A stretch of DNA of 5,900 nucleotides from Gammaproteobacteria bacterium (GTDB lineage Bacteria > Pseudomonadota > Gammaproteobacteria > Steroidobacterales > Steroidobacteraceae), in assembly GCA_030038645.1 (NCBI GenBank), contig JASHSR010000416.1, forward strand, positions 1 through 5,900. Direction: 5' to 3'. The notes below the pieces were generated by a model. The model did no database searches. It saw nothing but the letters and a program-made list of their open reading frames with translations, and was not told the origin of the DNA. A program made the translations under genes and the position numbers. The first letter of the stretch is position 1. Each line of letters starts with the position of its first letter. Shown in pieces: positions 1 to 5,880 of this stretch.

Positions 1-599
1 CCGAAGCGCGCTGGCGGCCCGCGGATGTGGCGCGCGCGCACATGGAGATGCTCTCCGGCAAGACGATGCTCGTCGTGGGGCTCGGGGGTATCGGCACGGA
101 TGTCGCCCTGCGCGCGCACGGGCTCGGCATGAGGGTGATTGCGACGCGCGAGCACGGACACGAAGGCCCGAGTTTCGTGAGCTACGTCGGAGAGCCGAGC
201 GAGCTGCTGATCCTCGCTCGCAGCGCGGATGTGATCGTGAACACTGCGCCTCTCACCCCCCAGACGACCGGGCTCTTCAATGCGCGATTCTTCGCGGTCG
301 TGAAGCCGACCGCGCTCTTCATCAACGTCGCTCGCGGAGCGAGCGTGGTGACGGCGGACCTCGTGAGAGCGCTCGATGAGCACCGGCTCGGCGGGGCCGG
401 GCTCGACGTGGTCGACCCCGAGCCCCTGCCGCCGGACAACCCGCTCTGGCGCGCCCCTCACGTCATCGTGAGTCCCCACATCGCGGGCCGCACGGACCTG
501 CCGGACATCGATCGCTGGATCGTCGCCCGGGAGAACCTGCGCCGGTACGCCGCGGGCGACAAGATGCTCTCCGTCGTCAATCTCCGGCTCGGATACTGA
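1..599 (+). CDS. D-2-hydroxyacid dehydrogenase, NAD(P)-binding and catalytic C-terminal part (5' end outside window)
   Basis: This is the C-terminal portion of a D-isomer-specific 2-hydroxyacid dehydrogenase, a cytoplasmic enzyme family that interconverts 2-oxoacids and D-2-hydroxyacids using NAD(P)H. The frame is open from base 3 to the TGA at 597-599. In-frame codons before the GTG at 27 encode EARWRPAD, which fits the family just before the nucleotide-binding domain, so the gene very likely begins upstream of the window. Numbering from that GTG, the Rossmann motif GLGGIG is at residues 18-23. The three family catalytic residues are present: Arg103 in NVARG (bases 333-335), Glu132 in DPEPLP (420-422) and His151 in SPHIAG (477-479). 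The end of the second beta strand reads VIATRE rather than carrying the Asp typical of NAD-specific members, which hints at NADP(H) use. The substrate cannot be told from the sequence. The gene converges with the membrane-protein gene at 615 and is not part of the efflux operon. Confidence 0.92.
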   Translation, partial: EARWRPADVARAHMEMLSGKTMLVVGLGGIGTDVALRAHGLGMRVIATREHGHEGPSFVSYVGEPSELLILARSADVIVNTAPLTPQTTGLFNARFFAVVKPTALFINVARGASVVTADLVRALDEHRLGGAGLDVVDPEPLPPDNPLWRAPHVIVSPHIAGRTDLPDIDRWIVARENLRRYAAGDKMLSVVNLRLGY

Positions 600-614
600 A
601 TCGGAGCGCTCAGG

Positions 615-1301
615 TCAGGGCACCGAGCGCGCGGGCCGCATGAAGCTCATGATCATGCCGCTCACCGTGCTTCCCGTCAGGATCACCGTGATGCCGAGCA
701 CGAGCAGTGCGACGAGAGTGAGGATCGCCGGACGGATCCCCGCAACGGAGAGGATCCCGAGCACGATCGCCGTGAGCCCGACGACCAGCTGGACGCCGGC
801 CGAGCCTGACGCCATCTCGCCCGCCATGAACTCGTTGCCGGACTGTGTGCCGGACGCCCGCCGGCTGACGGTCTGCAGCCGGTACAGATGCCGCACCGAG
901 CCGCTGCTCAAGACTAAAGCGGCGCCGAATGCGATCACCGCAACCGCGATCAGTGTGGCCGCGGCGATGCCGAGCAGAGCGAGGATCCCGAGGACGATGC
1001 CGGAGGCTCCCACGAGAAACATCGCCGAGAGTCCGTCGCCTGCGAACGATTCCGTCGAGGCCGACGATGCGACCGATCCGGTCGGAAAGATGAGGCTGGA
1101 GTACTCCGAGAGCAGCGTGCCGCCCTGGATGAGAAGCGCCGCGCCGAACACGAGGGTCGCGATGGCGCCGAGCATATCCGGTGCGTAGCCCGTCAGAGCG
1201 ATGATGGCGAGGACAGCGGTCGCGATCCCCCCGATGGCATCGACCAGGCCGCCGTAGGCGGCGGCTTCGGTGGACCGAGATTCCAGGTATGCCGTGCTCA
1301 T
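615..1301 (-). CDS. Multi-spanning membrane protein with three two-helix repeats, HdeD/DUF308-like
   Basis: The predicted 228-residue inner-membrane protein is almost entirely hydrophobic, with about six transmembrane helices in three hairpins (roughly residues 18-38/43-66, 93-111/113-132 and 170-188/191-214). The hairpins are internal repeats. Residues VLAIIALTGYAPDML, VLGILALLGIAAATL and VLGILSVAGIRPAIL align, and each is followed by a second helix ending FGAALLI, FGAALVL and LGITVIL. Three repeated helix pairs in about 200 residues resemble HdeD, an acid-resistance membrane protein of E. coli, and the short DUF308 repeat; this assignment is from recall of the family pattern. More polar linkers (67-90 and 140-168) separate the hairpins. 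The ATG start is well supported by AAAGGAG ending 7 nt upstream (1309-1315). It lies 88 bp downstream of the MFS gene on the same strand, so it could be the last gene of the pump operon or have its own promoter. Its function is unknown. Confidence 0.85.
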   Translation of the reverse strand: MSTAYLESRSTEAAAYGGLVDAIGGIATAVLAIIALTGYAPDMLGAIATLVFGAALLIQGGTLLSEYSSLIFPTGSVASSASTESFAGDGLSAMFLVGASGIVLGILALLGIAAATLIAVAVIAFGAALVLSSGSVRHLYRLQTVSRRASGTQSGNEFMAGEMASGSAGVQLVVGLTAIVLGILSVAGIRPAILTLVALLVLGITVILTGSTVSGMIMSFMRPARSVP

Positions 1302-1308
1302 GACTCAG

Positions 1309-1315
1309 CTCCTTT
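1309..1315 (-). promoter_or_regulatory. Strong ribosome binding site for the DUF308-like gene
   Basis: On the minus strand the sequence reads AAAGGAG, then 7 nt, then the ATG at 1301. This is a near-ideal Shine-Dalgarno sequence and fixes the start. The rest of the 88-bp gap (1302-1389) shows no convincing terminator. A TCTAAT hexamer (minus strand, 1352-1357) matches a -10 box at five of six positions, but no -35 box sits at a proper distance, so an independent promoter is only a weak possibility. Confidence 0.7.
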
Positions 1316-1389
1316 GGCGCTCGCAGCGCTCATCCACGTGGGGACGCGCCCATTAGAAATCCCCTTGCGGCGCAGGGTTCCCTCGCGAC

Positions 1390-2934
1390 TCAGTGAGCGC
1401 CTCCCGCCGCTCCCGCCACGACGGGACCGGGACGCGCGAGCCAGATCACGGCGACCAGAGCGAGGAACAGCACCGCGGAGGCGTAAAAGATGTCATTCGC
1501 GGAGAGCATGAACGCCTGAGCGTCGACGAGACGGTTGAGCAGACCGTAGCTCTGGTCCGCGCTGAGGCCGCCCGCCTGCATGCTCGCAAGCGCCTGCGCC
1601 GAGAGCGGGCTCCCGGGAGTGAGGTGCTCGACCAGCTGCGCGTGGTGCAGCGTCGCGCGCCGGTCCCAAAGCGTGGTGACCACCGAAGTGCCGAACGAGC
1701 CGGCCGTGATGCGCGCGAAGTTCATCAAACCCGAGGCGGCCGGAATGCGCGCGGGCTCGAGGCCGGAGAGCCCGAGCGCGATCAGCGGGACGAAGAAGCA
1801 CGCCATCGCCGCTCCTTGGATGACGGTCGGCACGAGCAGCGTGAAGAGGGGCGCATCGGTGTTGAAGTCGCTGCGCATGACGAGCACCACCGCGAAGATC
1901 CCGAAAGAGGCGGTGACGAACAGGCGCGGATCGATGCGGTCGATGGTGCGGCCGACGAGCGGCGTCAGGAAGACCGCCAGCACGCCGACCGGAGCGAGCA
2001 CCAGGCCGGCGAGCGTCGCCGTGTAGCCCATGTACTGCTGCAGCCACAGGGGCAGCAGCACGACGTTGCCGAAGAACGCTCCGTAGGCGAGCAGCATCGC
2101 GAGCGTGCTCACCCAGAAGTTCCGCCCCCGAAACAGGCTGAGGTCGACGACGGGATGCTCGTCGGTCAGCTCCCAGATGACGAACGCCACGAAGCCGGTC
2201 GCGGCGATCACCGCGAGCGTGACGATCTCGGGAGAGTTGAACCAGTCGAGATCCTTGCCCTGATCGAGCAGCACCTGCATGGCGCCCACCCACAGCACGA
2301 GCAAGCCGAGACCGACGGCGTCGACCGGCGCGGCCGCTGTCGGCGTCTCGCGCTTGCGGTACAGGATCCAGGTCGCGGCGCCGGCGGCGAGGCCGACCGG
2401 CACGTTGATGTAGAAGATCCACGGCCAGGAGATGTTGTCGGTGATCCAGCCGCCGAGCAGCGGGCCGACGACCGGCGCGACGAGCGAGGTCATGGACCAC
2501 ACACCGAGCGCGGACCCCGATCTCGACTTCGGATAGCTCGAGAGCAGCAGCGATTGCGAGAGGGGAATCATCGGCCCCGCGACCGCGCCTTGCAGCACGC
2601 GGAACACGAGCAGCGAGCCGAACGTCGGCGCGAGCGCGCAGAGGAACGAGGCGATCACGAACAGGAGCGTGGACGCCGTGAAGAGCCTCACCTGCCCGAG
2701 CCGGCGGGTGAGCCATCCCGTGAGCGGCAGCGAGATGGCGTTCGCGACGCCGAACGAGGTAATGACCCACGTGCCCTGATCCGGCGACACGCCGAGATCG
2801 CCCGCAATCGCCGGCAGCGACACGTTCGCGATGGAGGTATCGAGCACGTTCATGAAAACGGCGAGCGAGAGCGCCGCGGTGCCGATCCACAGCTGCGCGC
2901 CTTCGAGTGGGCGCAGCTCACCGTTAGAAGCCAC
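1390..2934 (-). CDS. emrB: DHA2-family MFS multidrug efflux transporter, EmrB/QacA type
   Basis: The 514-residue protein has the length and the roughly 14 membrane helices of the DHA2 (EmrB/QacA) drug:H+ antiporters. It is the inner-membrane pump component of a tripartite system. Visible hallmarks are LDTSIANVSLPAIAGDLG at residues 31-48 (helix 1 motif with Asp32), a motif A variant GWLTRRLGQVRLF at 73-85, the antiporter motif C region (144-164, GPLLGGW), and WPWIFYINVPVG at 170-181, which is very typical of EmrB. A second-half loop LVGRTIDRIDPRLFV is at 326-340. The start is a GTG (2932-2934) inside the last codons of the emrA-like gene (11-bp overlap), preceded by AGAGGG at 2940-2945, 5 nt away. 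No ATG further in gives a complete first helix. The overlap suggests translation coupled to the fusion protein. Likely substrates are hydrophobic toxic compounds, as for the family, but specificity cannot be read from the sequence. No damage or frameshift is seen. Confidence 0.95.
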   Translation of the reverse strand: MASNGELRPLEGAQLWIGTAALSLAVFMNVLDTSIANVSLPAIAGDLGVSPDQGTWVITSFGVANAISLPLTGWLTRRLGQVRLFTASTLLFVIASFLCALAPTFGSLLVFRVLQGAVAGPMIPLSQSLLLSSYPKSRSGSALGVWSMTSLVAPVVGPLLGGWITDNISWPWIFYINVPVGLAAGAATWILYRKRETPTAAAPVDAVGLGLLVLWVGAMQVLLDQGKDLDWFNSPEIVTLAVIAATGFVAFVIWELTDEHPVVDLSLFRGRNFWVSTLAMLLAYGAFFGNVVLLPLWLQQYMGYTATLAGLVLAPVGVLAVFLTPLVGRTIDRIDPRLFVTASFGIFAVVLVMRSDFNTDAPLFTLLVPTVIQGAAMACFFVPLIALGLSGLEPARIPAASGLMNFARITAGSFGTSVVTTLWDRRATLHHAQLVEHLTPGSPLSAQALASMQAGGLSADQSYGLLNRLVDAQAFMLSANDIFYASAVLFLALVAVIWLARPGPVVAGAAGGAH

Positions 2935-4153
2935 GGGCGCCCTCTATCGCGAGCAGCGCGCGCCGCCCCCTCGGGGGGCTGCGATCCGCAGCCGACTCGT
3001 TCGCGGCAATGATGGCCTGCACGCGCGCCGCGGCCGCCTGATCGCCGGAGTCGAACACGCTCGTCGAGTATGCCGGCGCGCTTTGCGCCACTTCGGGCAG
3101 ACGCGGGCCGCCGCCGTCTCGAACGCTCACGTCGACCTTCATCGAGAGCCCGATCTGCAGCGGGTGGGCGGCGAGCTCGCGAGGATCGAGCGCGATGCGC
3201 ACCGGCACGCGCTGCACGATCTTGATCCAGTTCCCCGTTGCGTTCTGCGGCGGCAGGAGCGCGAACGCCGAGCCGGTGCCCGCGCCGAAGCCGACCACTC
3301 GGCCGCGGTATCGAACGCGCCCGCCGTAGAGGTCGGCGGTCAGCGTGACGGGCTGGCCCACGCGCATCGACGCGAGCTGCGGCTCCTTGAAGTTGGCGTC
3401 GACCCAGACCTGATCGAGAGGCACGACGGACATGAGCGGCATGCCGGGGCTCACGCGCTCTCCGAGCTGCACGTTGCGCTTCGCCACGAACCCGGAGACG
3501 GGCGCCGGAAGCACCGTGCGGCTGTAGGTGAGATACGCGCTGCGCACCGCGGCCGCGGCGTCGCGCACGTCGGGATGATCCTCGAGCGTCGTTCCGTCGA
3601 TCTGCGCGCGGTTGGCCGCGAGCTGTTGGCGCGCGGCGAGCAGCGCGGCCTCATCGCTGCGCACCGCGTCGCGGGCGTGCTGCAGCTCCTCACCCGAGAT
3701 CGCTCCGGAGCTCGCGAGCCGCTCGCGGCGCGCCAGATCCTTCTGGGCCATCTCGAGCGCGGACTCCCGCACCTCGACCGCGGCGCGCAGCTGCCCGGTG
3801 GTCGCGAAGAGACCGCGCACCTCGCGGACGGTGCGCGCGAGGCGGGCGTCGGCCTCGTCGAGCGCAACCTTCGCGTCCGCCGGATCGAGGCGCACGAGCG
3901 CCTCGCCCTTGCGCACGAACTGCGTGTCGTCCGCGCCGATCTCCGTCACCGTGCCGGAGATCTGCGGCGTGATCTGCACGACGTTGCCGTCAACGTACGC
4001 ATCGTCGGTCGATTCGTGATACCGCGCGTCCGTCGCCCAGTACGTCGCGTACCCCGCAGCGATCAGCACGAACGCGGCGGCCGATACGGAAAGCCACCGC
4101 CATCGCGGGACGCTCCAGAAGGAGACCTTGGGTGCCCGGCTTTCGCTGCTCAT
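2924..4153 (-). CDS. emrA: Membrane fusion (periplasmic adaptor) protein of an MFS efflux pump, EmrA/HlyD type
   Basis: The 409-residue protein links the MFS transporter to the outer-membrane factor. It has a short cytoplasmic N-terminus and one membrane anchor (about residues 19-40). Next comes the EmrA signature TDDAYVDGNVVQITPQISG at 49-67, which starts the first lipoyl half. Helical hairpin sequence rich in Ala, Glu and Arg covers about 95-205. The second lipoyl half is PAPVSGFVAKRNVQLGERV (216-234), followed by a beta-barrel part with WVDANFKEPQL (250-260) and GSAFALLPPQNATGNW (294-309), both characteristic of EmrA. The C-terminal tail from about 345 is less conserved and ends Arg-rich. 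E. coli EmrA is about 390 residues, so the length is normal. The ATG overlaps the stop of the outer-membrane factor gene as ATGA (4150-4153) and has GTGGAG 8 nt upstream. The gene ends inside the start of the MFS gene. This makes it the middle gene of a tightly coupled operon. Confidence 0.95.
   Translation of the reverse strand: MSSESRAPKVSFWSVPRWRWLSVSAAAFVLIAAGYATYWATDARYHESTDDAYVDGNVVQITPQISGTVTEIGADDTQFVRKGEALVRLDPADAKVALDEADARLARTVREVRGLFATTGQLRAAVEVRESALEMAQKDLARRERLASSGAISGEELQHARDAVRSDEAALLAARQQLAANRAQIDGTTLEDHPDVRDAAAAVRSAYLTYSRTVLPAPVSGFVAKRNVQLGERVSPGMPLMSVVPLDQVWVDANFKEPQLASMRVGQPVTLTADLYGGRVRYRGRVVGFGAGTGSAFALLPPQNATGNWIKIVQRVPVRIALDPRELAAHPLQIGLSMKVDVSVRDGGGPRLPEVAQSAPAYSTSVFDSGDQAAAARVQAIIAANESAADRSPPRGRRALLAIEGARGF
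2940..2945 (-). promoter_or_regulatory. Ribosome binding site for the GTG start of the EmrB-type gene
   Basis: On the minus strand AGAGGG lies 5 nt before the GTG at 2934, inside the end of the fusion-protein gene. It supports the non-ATG start and translational coupling across the 11-bp gene overlap. The spacing is short but acceptable. Confidence 0.5.
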
Positions 4154-5817
4154 CTTTGATACTCCACGAAAGGATCGTCCGCCCGCCGCGCCTCATGCGC
4201 CGGCGGCCCTTGCTCCACTGCCGGCCCTGCATGCACCGTCGACCTTCGATCCGCCGGCGGCCCGTCCTGGCCACCCGCAACGAGCCCACCGCCGAGCGCC
4301 CGCGCGAGGTCGATCGACACGTCCCACGCGCGCGCGCGCAAATCGGCCTCGAGGCTCCGTTGTGCGAGGAGCTGCGTCTGCGTCGTGAGAACCTGCAAGT
4401 AGTTGCCGAGACCGTCCCGATAGCGCAGGAGCGCGAGGTCGTAGGCGTCCTGGGCCGTCGCGAGGCCCTCGCGCTGCTCGGCCTGCTGCTCCGTCACGCT
4501 GCGAAGCGACACGATCTGATCGACCACCTCGCGCAGCGCATCGACGAGCGCCTGGTCGTAGCGCTCGACGGCGAGGTCGTAGTCGGCGTCGCGCGCCGAG
4601 AGATCGGCGCGGCGGCGGCCCGCGTCGAAGATCGGGAGCGTGATCGCAGGCCCCACTCCGGCCTCGCGGCTCGCGGCGGTCGCGAATGCCGAGAGTCCGA
4701 GGCTCTGCAGCCCGACGAGCGCGGTGAGGCTCACGTCCGGATAGAACTCGGCCTTCGCGCGGTCGATGCCGTGGCGGGCCGCCTCGACCCGCCACCGCAG
4801 CGCGAGGATGTCGGCGCGGCGGCCGAGAAGCTCGGAGGGCAAGCGGCTCGGGAGCGCGGTGTCCGACGTCATGCTGAGCGCCGGCCGGCCGATCGCAAGC
4901 CCGCGGTCCGGCCCCTCTCCGAGCAGCGCCGCGAGGGCGTTGCGGATGTGGCCGATGTCCTCGCGAAGCTGTGTGATGCGCTCGCGCGCGTCGGGGAGCT
5001 CGGACTGCGCCTGCTTCAGCTCCAGCCGCGAGTCGATCCCCGCGGCGTTGCGCTGCAGAGTGAGCGCGTAGGTCTGCTCGCGCTCCTTCAAGAGCGCCTG
5101 CGCCACATCGAGCTGAAGGTAAGCGCGCTCGAGCGCAACGTACGCGTGCGCGATGCTCGCGGCGAGCCTCACTCGCGCAGCGCGCTCATCGAGCGCGGTG
5201 GCCCGCGCCTCGCCGAGCGCTGCCTCGTACGCCGATCGGCTCTTGCCCCAGAAATCGATCTCCCACGAGAGGCTCGCGCTGAGCTCGCTCAGCGTGTTCC
5301 ACGTGCCGCCGTACGGCGGCGGAATCAGCGATTGCTCCGGAAACAGCTCGCGCATGCTCGACGCTCCCGCGCCGACTTGCGGAAAGCGCATCGAGTCCGC
5401 GCCGCTCGCGGCGGCGAGGGCCTCGCGGGTCCGCGCCTCGGCCTGCTTCAACGTCGGGCTCTGCGCGAGGGCCTCGGCCATCAGCCGGTCGAGCTGCGGA
5501 TCGCCGAAGCGCGTCCACCAATCGTCGGCCGGCCAGCTCGCGGCGCTCACGGGGGCGCCGCTCAGAGTCCGGGAGATCGCGAGCTCGCCGGGACTTTCGA
5601 TGCGAGCCTGCGGCGAGAGTCCCGCGCTCGTCACGCAACCGGCGAGCAGCAAGGCCGCGAGCGCGCCCGCCAGCGCGCGCCCCGCGATCCGGCGCTCAAC
5701 GATCGCGCGCTCGACGATCGGGCGCTCAGCGATCCGGTGTGCCGCGATCCCGTCCACGACGTTTCGATGCGCCGCGATCCGGTCCGCTGCGTTCCCGTAT
5801 TCCGCGATCTCGACCAT
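4150..5817 (-). CDS. Outer-membrane efflux factor lipoprotein, NodT/OprM type, with an unusual repetitive N-terminal extension
   Basis: The 555-residue protein is the TolC-like exit duct of the pump. Family features are WWTRFGDPQLDRLMAEALAQ (100-119), SWEIDFWGKSRSAYEAA (184-200), LPSELLGRRADILALRWRVE (326-345), YPDVSLTALVGL (359-370) and PIFDAGRRRADL (395-406). A lipobox LLAG-C gives lipidation at Cys61. A usual lipoprotein signal is about 20-25 residues, but here about 40 extra residues precede it, made of five-residue units such as ADRIA, AHRIA, ERPIV, ERAIV and ERRIA, encoded by a 15-bp DNA repeat. The only ATG is residue 1 (GAGG 9 nt upstream at 5827-5830). A GTG at residue 21 is the sole other plausible start, and neither removes the whole extension. 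After the usual family end near LGGG (508-511) there is a further tail of about 44 residues rich in Gly, Pro and Ala. It is the first gene of the pump operon. The order OMF-MFP-MFS is that of vceCAB and emrCAB, so an emrC-like role is likely. Confidence 0.93.
   Translation of the reverse strand: MVEIAEYGNAADRIAAHRNVVDGIAAHRIAERPIVERAIVERRIAGRALAGALAALLLAGCVTSAGLSPQARIESPGELAISRTLSGAPVSAASWPADDWWTRFGDPQLDRLMAEALAQSPTLKQAEARTREALAAASGADSMRFPQVGAGASSMRELFPEQSLIPPPYGGTWNTLSELSASLSWEIDFWGKSRSAYEAALGEARATALDERAARVRLAASIAHAYVALERAYLQLDVAQALLKEREQTYALTLQRNAAGIDSRLELKQAQSELPDARERITQLREDIGHIRNALAALLGEGPDRGLAIGRPALSMTSDTALPSRLPSELLGRRADILALRWRVEAARHGIDRAKAEFYPDVSLTALVGLQSLGLSAFATAASREAGVGPAITLPIFDAGRRRADLSARDADYDLAVERYDQALVDALREVVDQIVSLRSVTEQQAEQREGLATAQDAYDLALLRYRDGLGNYLQVLTTQTQLLAQRSLEADLRARAWDVSIDLARALGGGLVAGGQDGPPADRRSTVHAGPAVEQGPPAHEARRADDPFVEYQR
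4162..4167 (-). promoter_or_regulatory. Ribosome binding site for the EmrA-type gene, inside the outer-membrane factor gene
   Basis: GTGGAG on the minus strand lies 8 nt before the ATG at 4153, within the last codons of the upstream gene. Together with the ATGA stop/start overlap it argues for coupled translation of the duct and adaptor proteins. Confidence 0.65.
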
Positions 5818-5820
5818 CTC
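5686..5820. repeat. Degenerate 15-bp tandem repeat, nine units, inside the 5' end of the outer-membrane factor gene
   Basis: Units begin at 5686, 5701, 5716, 5731, 5746, 5761, 5776, 5791 and 5806. Examples are GATCCGGCGCTCAAC, GATCGCGCGCTCGAC, GATCGGGCGCTCAGC, GATCCGGTGTGCCGC and GATCCGGTCCGCTGC. G at position 1, T at position 3 and C at position 15 hold in all nine units. Seven units start with GATC and the other two with GTTT or GTTC. Because 15 is a multiple of three, the array stays in frame and encodes five-residue repeats (for example AHRIA, ERPIV, ERAIV) before the lipoprotein signal of the gene on the minus strand. The last unit (5806-5820) is the weakest and contains the start codon. 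The degeneracy suggests an old expansion rather than a recent one. Confidence 0.8.
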
Positions 5821-5880
5821 TCTCTGCCTCGGCGACTAATGCCCTGGCGACATATGTCTAGGCTAAAAATGCCTAGGCAA
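5821..5880. repeat. Four 15-bp iterated near-palindromes (TGCCnnGGCnA) in the operon leader
   Basis: Four consecutive units read TCTCTGCCTCGGCGA (5821), CTAATGCCCTGGCGA (5836), CATATGTCTAGGCTA (5851) and AAAATGCCTAGGCAA (5866). The shared core TGCCnnGGCnA starts at 5825, 5840, 5855 and 5870, exactly 15 bp apart, with one C-to-T change in the third copy. The core is itself an inverted repeat, as expected for a dimeric DNA-binding protein, although 15 bp is about one and a half helical turns. The array continues the period and register of the coding repeat at 5686-5820. The ribosome binding site of the outer-membrane factor gene lies in the first unit. Confidence 0.7.
5849..5879. promoter_or_regulatory. 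Operator-like palindromes upstream of the efflux operon
   Basis: Two perfect 10-bp palindromes are present: GACATATGTC at 5849-5858 and TGCCTAGGCA at 5870-5879. Between them CTAGGC (5858-5863) and GCCTAG (5871-5876) can also pair around a 7-nt spacer. Pump operons of this gene order are usually controlled by an adjacent MarR-type (EmrR) or TetR-type (VceR) repressor binding a palindrome near the promoter, and this is a plausible site. No regulator gene is inside the window, and no good sigma70 promoter is seen: TTGCCT (minus strand, 5875-5880) could be a -35 box, but its -10 partner is poor. The promoter may lie partly beyond 5900. Confidence 0.45.

Noticed and set aside
600..640. Bidirectional terminator between the convergent dehydrogenase and membrane-protein genes
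   Set aside because: The gap is 15 bp and holds only a GAGCGCTC palindrome (604-611) with no loop and no T-tract.
1317..1329. GCGCT-CGC-AGCGC hairpin as a terminator after the MFS gene
   Set aside because: The stem is only 5 bp, there is no T-tract in either direction, and it lies next to the ribosome binding site of the following gene.
1393..3012. 539-codon + strand open frame opposite the MFS gene
   Set aside because: The translation is Arg-, Glu- and His-rich without any domain, a typical shadow of a high-GC gene on the other strand.
5686..5880. CRISPR array
   Set aside because: The 15-bp units are directly adjacent with no unique spacers, and they are too short and degenerate.
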